DNA of 64,000 bases from Alicyclobacillus_A sp963788285 (GTDB lineage Bacteria; Bacillota; Bacilli; Alicyclobacillales; Alicyclobacillaceae), in the NCBI GenBank assembly GCA_963788285.1, contig CAWBGB010000009.1:1-64000 (forward strand), given 5' to 3'. The translations under genes were made by a program, and so were the position numbers. Shown in pieces: positions 60,455-64,000 of the stretch; position 1 is the stretch's first letter, and the number at the start of each line of letters is the position of its first letter. Under the pieces are notes generated by a model that was given only the letters and a program-made list of their open reading frames with translations, was not told the origin of the DNA and did no database searches.

Positions 60455-61234
60455 TCACGATGGATAACTGACGCGCAAAAAACCGTCATAAGGGTCTGAG
60501 TACGTCTTTGCCGGAACCTGAAACACATCGAGTAACGCTCGCTCGGTTAATACGTCATTTGGTGAGCTATGGGCGTAGACTCTCCCGTGATTCAATAGAA
60601 CCAACCCGGTACAATAGCGAGCAGCAAGTTCCAGGTTATGAATCGCTGTCACAATAAGATACCCCTCATGGGCAAGGCGTTGCAGACGTCTGAGAATGTC
60701 CACTTGATAATACAAATCCAAGCTGGATATGGGCTCATCCAATAGGATGATGGGGCTCCCTTGAGCAATACAACGAGCAATGCCTGCACGTTGCCGCTCC
60801 CCACCGGATAGACGTTCCAGATGCACGCCTCGGTAATCAAGTAAATTCAATGTTTTCAGAGCACTAGCCACCGCTTCCTTGCTCTCGCGCCCCAAATTTC
60901 CCCATGGTGTTCGGTACGCATAACGCCCCATCTCTACGTATTGTTCGACGGTAAACGTCACGTTCTCAGGCATTTGTTGCGGCAAATAGGCAATCTCCTT
61001 GGCGCGTTGACGGGCAGACATGTCACTCAATACCTTGCCATTGAGGTAAACGCTGCCCGTCGTAGGGCGCCAAATGCCTGCAAGTATCCGTAACAGGGTG
61101 GACTTGCCTGCTCCATTAGGACCAATCAGCCCGATAAATTGCCCGCGCGACCACGCCAAATTCACATCGTGCAAGATCCCACGATACGAGACGTTCTCAA
61201 GCTGAAGCAATGCGCAACTTTGATCCACCGACAT
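60455..61234 (-). CDS. btuD: Cobalamin/corrinoid ABC transporter ATP-binding protein
   Basis: A 259-residue ABC ATPase of the FecCD/BtuD class. Walker A IGLIGPNGAGKSTLLRILAG, Q-loop IAYLPQQMPENVTF, signature LERLSGGERQRAGIARCIAQ, Walker B PIILLDEPISSLDL, and switch His in TAIHNLELAARYC are all present. The start at 61234 (MSVDQSCALLQ) shares its first base with the btuC stop (TGATG). Corrinoid specificity rests on the B12 riboswitch and on cobU/cobS in the same unit; from sequence alone siderophore transport would be possible. Confidence 0.92.
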   Translation of the reverse strand: MSVDQSCALLQLENVSYRGILHDVNLAWSRGQFIGLIGPNGAGKSTLLRILAGIWRPTTGSVYLNGKVLSDMSARQRAKEIAYLPQQMPENVTFTVEQYVEMGRYAYRTPWGNLGRESKEAVASALKTLNLLDYRGVHLERLSGGERQRAGIARCIAQGSPIILLDEPISSLDLYYQVDILRRLQRLAHEGYLIVTAIHNLELAARYCTGLVLLNHGRVYAHSSPNDVLTERALLDVFQVPAKTYSDPYDGFLRVSYPS

Positions 61235-62250
61235 CACCCCCGATGCATTGTTGATTCCTGCCGCCTCAATAAAAACAAGAAAAATGGTGCGCCTAGGCAC
61301 GATGTAACAATGCCGACATTCAGTTCAATCGGGAGCAGGATCATCCTTGCCACGAGATCAGACAACAGCATGAGAAGCGCCCCTCCGATTGCGGATGCCA
61401 CAATGAGATTCCGATGCGAAGGACCAATCCACAAACGCAGGAGATGGGGTACGACGAGTCCAACAAACCCAATCACGCCGGTGGAACTGACACAAGCGCC
61501 AACCACAAAGGCAGCCGTTGCTAGCGTAATTTGCTTGGTGTACTGGAGCGATACGCCAACGCCTTCAGCTTGCTCTTCCCCGATGGAAATCACATCCAGT
61601 GCGTGCGCCTGAAGGAGATAAATGATAAATCCAGCACTGACAAACACCGCCAGTATGAAAAACTCGCTCCAGGTACTCCCATCGAGCCCCCCCATCAACC
61701 AAAACAACATCTGCTGCATCGTTTCCAATGGGGCCAGTGACAACACGAGTGTGACGACGGAACTACAAAACGAGCTGATGGCAACACCTGAAAGGAGCAA
61801 CGAATAAATGGACGTTCTACCCCTTACGGTGGCGAGACGATAGATTACAAAGACGACGATAAGTCCCGACGCAAACGCACCCAGTGGCGTATACCACTGG
61901 GATAGTTGCGACAGTCCGAATTGGATGGTTAACACGGCCCCAAGCGATCCGCCGCTTGACACTCCAATAATGGCCGGATCTGCCATTGGGTTGCGAAATA
62001 TCGCTTGCAACACGGCGCCCGTACTTGCAAGCCCTGCTCCAACCACGGCCGCCACGAGAAGACGAGGCAATCGAATGTCGCCGAGGACGACCTGATCCGT
62101 ACCGCTTCCGCCGTGTAGAAAGCTCCAAATGTCCGATGGAATTCTTGCCATCGGAATCATAATGGGACCGATTGACAATTCAAGCATGGCGGCAATGCCA
62201 AGCGCGATGCCGAGGGTGACAAACGCCCATCGAATACGACTTGTACTCAT
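61234..62250 (-). CDS. btuC: Cobalamin/corrinoid ABC transporter permease
   Basis: A 338-residue FecCD-family permease with nine to ten helices. Typical segments are LGDIRLPRLLVAAVVGAGLASTGAVLQAIFRNPMADPAIIGVSSGGSLGAV, LLSGVAISSFCSSVVTLVLSLAPLETMQQMLFWLMGGLDG, and CVSSTGVIGFVGLVVPHLLRLWIGPSHRNLIVASAIGGALLMLLSD with the conserved cytoplasmic coupling loop. Start ATG 62250 overlaps the btuF stop by four bases (ATGA). It works as a dimer with BtuD. Confidence 0.93.
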   Translation of the reverse strand: MSTSRIRWAFVTLGIALGIAAMLELSIGPIMIPMARIPSDIWSFLHGGSGTDQVVLGDIRLPRLLVAAVVGAGLASTGAVLQAIFRNPMADPAIIGVSSGGSLGAVLTIQFGLSQLSQWYTPLGAFASGLIVVFVIYRLATVRGRTSIYSLLLSGVAISSFCSSVVTLVLSLAPLETMQQMLFWLMGGLDGSTWSEFFILAVFVSAGFIIYLLQAHALDVISIGEEQAEGVGVSLQYTKQITLATAAFVVGACVSSTGVIGFVGLVVPHLLRLWIGPSHRNLIVASAIGGALLMLLSDLVARMILLPIELNVGIVTSCLGAPFFLFLLRRQESTMHRG

Positions 62251-63203
62251 TGTCCAATCTGGGCGGTTGGATACAACAACTTGGCCACATCCCAAACCCC
62301 TTGGGTAATGTATTGTGAGACGCTCGACAAATCAGCTCCCTTGACGAGGTACACGCGGTGATTCTTTACCGCGGACACCGTCTGCAGTTTGGGATCCGAA
62401 AGAATTTTTTGAACGAATCCTTTGTCATCGTCTGCGTCGATGATGACGTCCGGGTTGAGCTTCACAATTTCTTCGTCGGTAATTTTCTGCCATCCTTGGA
62501 GCTGCGCTGCGGCGTTAATGCCCCCGGCATCTACAATAATGTCGTTCACAGTGGTTGATGTACCTGCAGCATATCCAAAAGAACTGTAATCTAATACCTT
62601 CAGTTTCTTTTCGTCTTTGACTGCCTTCTCAACGGCTTGAATTTTTTCTTGCATGCTGTGAACCAGATTTTGTGCGCCTGCTTCATTTCCGACAAGCCTC
62701 CCGATGACCTCAATGTTTCGTTCAATGTCGCTGATGGAGTTAAAGTCGTTAAACTCATAGACTGGAATGTGGGCTTGTTCTATCTGATTTATGACCCCTT
62801 GATTTGTATAAGAAGCCGTCAAAACAAGATCTGGTTTAGCGGCAAGAATTTGCTCGGCATTGGCCTGTTGAATGGCGGGAATGCCTTTGACAAAGGAAGT
62901 GATATTGGAATACGACGGATCGCTAGAGAACGTGGTGACGAGTACAATGTCCTTTTTCGGAACGAGTGCAGACAGGATTTCGTCGGTACCTTCCGTAGTG
63001 GAGGCAATTCGCTCTGGACGTTTCGAAACCGTCACTGTATGACCCGTATCATCCTTCAATGTCACGGGGAATGCGGTTTGTTGCGATGCGTTTGTTGCCG
63101 TCGCCTGATTCGACGAAGACGAGGTGTTCGCCCCACACCCTGTGATCCCAATGGTAGCAAGGGCCAGAACAGCTACGGGAATTGCAACTACTGATTTTTT
63201 CAT
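62247..63203 (-). CDS. btuF: Cobalamin/corrinoid ABC transporter substrate-binding lipoprotein
   Basis: A 318-residue class III binding protein. The signal ends in a lipobox (IGITGC, Cys about residue 23), followed by a Ser/Thr/Asn spacer. The two lobes show VTVSKRPERIASTTEGTDEILSALVPKKDIVLVT and ILAAKPDLVLTASYTNQGVINQI, joined by a long helix (IERNIEVIGRLVGNEAGAQNLVHSMQEKI), then VNDIIVDAGGINAAAQLQGWQKITDEEIVKLNPDVIIDADD. It captures corrinoids outside the membrane for BtuCD. Start ATG 63203 after AGGAGG; first gene behind the riboswitch. Confidence 0.93.
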   Translation of the reverse strand: MKKSVVAIPVAVLALATIGITGCGANTSSSSNQATATNASQQTAFPVTLKDDTGHTVTVSKRPERIASTTEGTDEILSALVPKKDIVLVTTFSSDPSYSNITSFVKGIPAIQQANAEQILAAKPDLVLTASYTNQGVINQIEQAHIPVYEFNDFNSISDIERNIEVIGRLVGNEAGAQNLVHSMQEKIQAVEKAVKDEKKLKVLDYSSFGYAAGTSTTVNDIIVDAGGINAAAQLQGWQKITDEEIVKLNPDVIIDADDDKGFVQKILSDPKLQTVSAVKNHRVYLVKGADLSSVSQYITQGVWDVAKLLYPTAQIGQ

Positions 63204-63317
63204 CGAGATACCTCCTGATGTTCTAACAGAAAATCCCTGCCCATTGGCAGAGAGTGGTTGTGGTCGGAAGTTGATGAGAATTCCTCCAACGCAACCTCTC
63301 CTCGAAGGTTTCGTTCT

Positions 63318-63480
63318 ACCTCTTCAGGCAGGTCTCCTGACTCTCAGCTCATGGAACCCATCAAACGCCTTCCCACGAAAACGCAGTGACGTTGATCCAT
63401 AAATCGCTGATTACAGTGGCGGGACCGTACCGGACTTTCACCGGTTTCCCTATTATCTCTGTAAACCAGAGCACCTGAAG
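63318..63480 (-). ncRNA. Cobalamin (B12) riboswitch
   Basis: Read on the minus strand it holds the conserved elements in order: GGGAAACCGGTGAAAGTCCG, then GGTCCCGCCACTGTAAT, a variable stem, and the B12 box AGTCAGGAGACCTGCC (63342-63327). This is the standard cobalamin aptamer. It precedes btuF by about 115 bases and should switch off btuFCD-cobU-cobS when adenosylcobalamin is plentiful, probably by masking the ribosome site or through a terminator in the region 63204-63317. Confidence 0.93.
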
Positions 63481-63592
63481 AGCTTTTCAATTTCGTTTGC
63501 ATCATAGTGAATCGACGGAACAATGTCAATCGCCTTGGTCAGATAGCCACGAACGATGACGACGATATTTATGGTCCCTGGTCTCCAACCCA

Positions 63593-64000
63593 TCAACCTT
63601 TGCGCTTGCCATCCCGAAACACATCGGTACTGTTTTCGTAGAGTACATCCTTCTGCCGTCTCCGAGCATTCACTGCCCTTGCCAAGACAAAGAGCAAATC
63701 AGACAAACGGTTGAGATACTTCAAAGTGGGCGGATAAATCTCTTCTTCCTGCATAAGCGACACAACGCGGCGCTCCGCGCGGCGTACCACAGTACAGGCA
63801 ACGTGCAGATAAGCGGCAGCTTGGTCTCCGCCCCGCAAGATAAATTTCGTGACCTTGTCAGCTTCCTCTTTGTACCTGTCGATGAAAGGTTCCAGACTTG
63901 CAGCCGCATCCTCTTTGGTACGGAACGTGTATTCTGCGCCAGGTACGGCAGCTAAGTCTGCACCGACATCCCACAACGTCTGCTGAACTTGATACAAGAG
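63593..64000 (-). CDS. PduO-type ATP:cob(I)alamin adenosyltransferase (partial, runs off the right edge)
   Basis: The stop is at 63593 and the frame is open to the window edge; the N-terminus, with the ATP-binding TRTGDxG-type motif, lies beyond it. The visible 135 residues include the helical-bundle signatures LFDVGADLAAVPG-like (LWDVGADLAAVPG), FILRGGDQAAAYLHVACTVVRRAERRVV, with the Arg residues that contact ATP, and YLNRLSDLLFVLARAVNARR, the family's substrate-binding end. It makes adenosylcobalamin from cob(I)alamin. It lies on the same strand just upstream of the riboswitch, so it is probably separately expressed. Confidence 0.9.
   Translation of the reverse strand, partial: LLYQVQQTLWDVGADLAAVPGAEYTFRTKEDAAASLEPFIDRYKEEADKVTKFILRGGDQAAAYLHVACTVVRRAERRVVSLMQEEEIYPPTLKYLNRLSDLLFVLARAVNARRRQKDVLYENSTDVFRDGKRKG

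Overview
The window looks like chromosomal DNA of a spore-forming, Gram-positive, probably acid-tolerant member of the Alicyclobacillaceae (Alicyclobacillus-like). The reasons are a CotA-type spore laccase, a CotF-type coat protein, low-GC Gram-positive PTS control (HPr with Ser46, HprK, GlcT), strong GGAGG ribosome sites, many TTG and GTG starts, and moderate GC content. No rRNA, CRISPR array, phage or intact insertion sequence was seen; there is one tRNA-Pro. The genus is an inference.

Layout. 0-7.8 kb: cotA, a broken DoxX-like gene, an MBL-fold hydrolase, a FabK/nitronate-monooxygenase-like enzyme followed by a decayed thiolase and a decayed acyl-CoA synthetase, then a lipoprotein. 7.9-18.5 kb (mostly minus strand): housekeeping genes rlmD, gatCAB, a TagO/WecA-type transferase, ligA (with a one-base frameshift) and pcrA. 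18.6-21.5 kb: tRNA-Pro with promoter and terminator, a gene-poor stretch with a SCO1/SenC remnant, ybjQ-like, cotF-like and DUF2512 genes. 21.6-26.5 kb: the most unusual locus, five co-directional genes. The first fuses a long-chain acyl-CoA synthetase to a transmembrane helix and an external coiled coil; the next four are each one N-terminal membrane helix plus a Ser/Thr/Gln-rich coiled coil.

26.5-37.4 kb: a CoA-binding protein, DUF420 protein, gamma-glutamyltransferase, MFS remnant, O-methyltransferase, Fe-alcohol dehydrogenase, then a PTS/amino-sugar block (nagA, EIIA remnant, ptsI, ptsH, glcT) with a promoter, a RAT-like antiterminator and a terminator between glcT and ptsH. 37.6-46.4 kb: a PhoP/PhoR-type two-component pair, HxlR regulator, APC permease, L,D-transpeptidase, RDD and ClpP remnants, and a Pit phosphate transporter operon preceded by five Pho-box-like repeats with an exact 11-bp period. 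46.6-51.6 kb: a collapsed Ktr potassium-uptake locus, queC, queE-queD, a UDG-like protein and hprK.

51.7-64 kb: a PerR-like regulator with Glu at the position of PerR Asp104, the glyoxylate shunt (zinc-ribbon micro-protein, aceB, aceA), dfrA-thyA, a MoaD-MoaE fusion, and a cobalamin block: a B12 riboswitch controlling btuF-btuC-btuD-cobU-cobS, with a PduO-type adenosyltransferase running off the right edge.

The window holds about ten broken or truncated genes. Some carry real deletions (thiolase, ktr, crr, clpP). Others differ only by single-base shifts; because one of these is in ligA, some may be sequencing errors.
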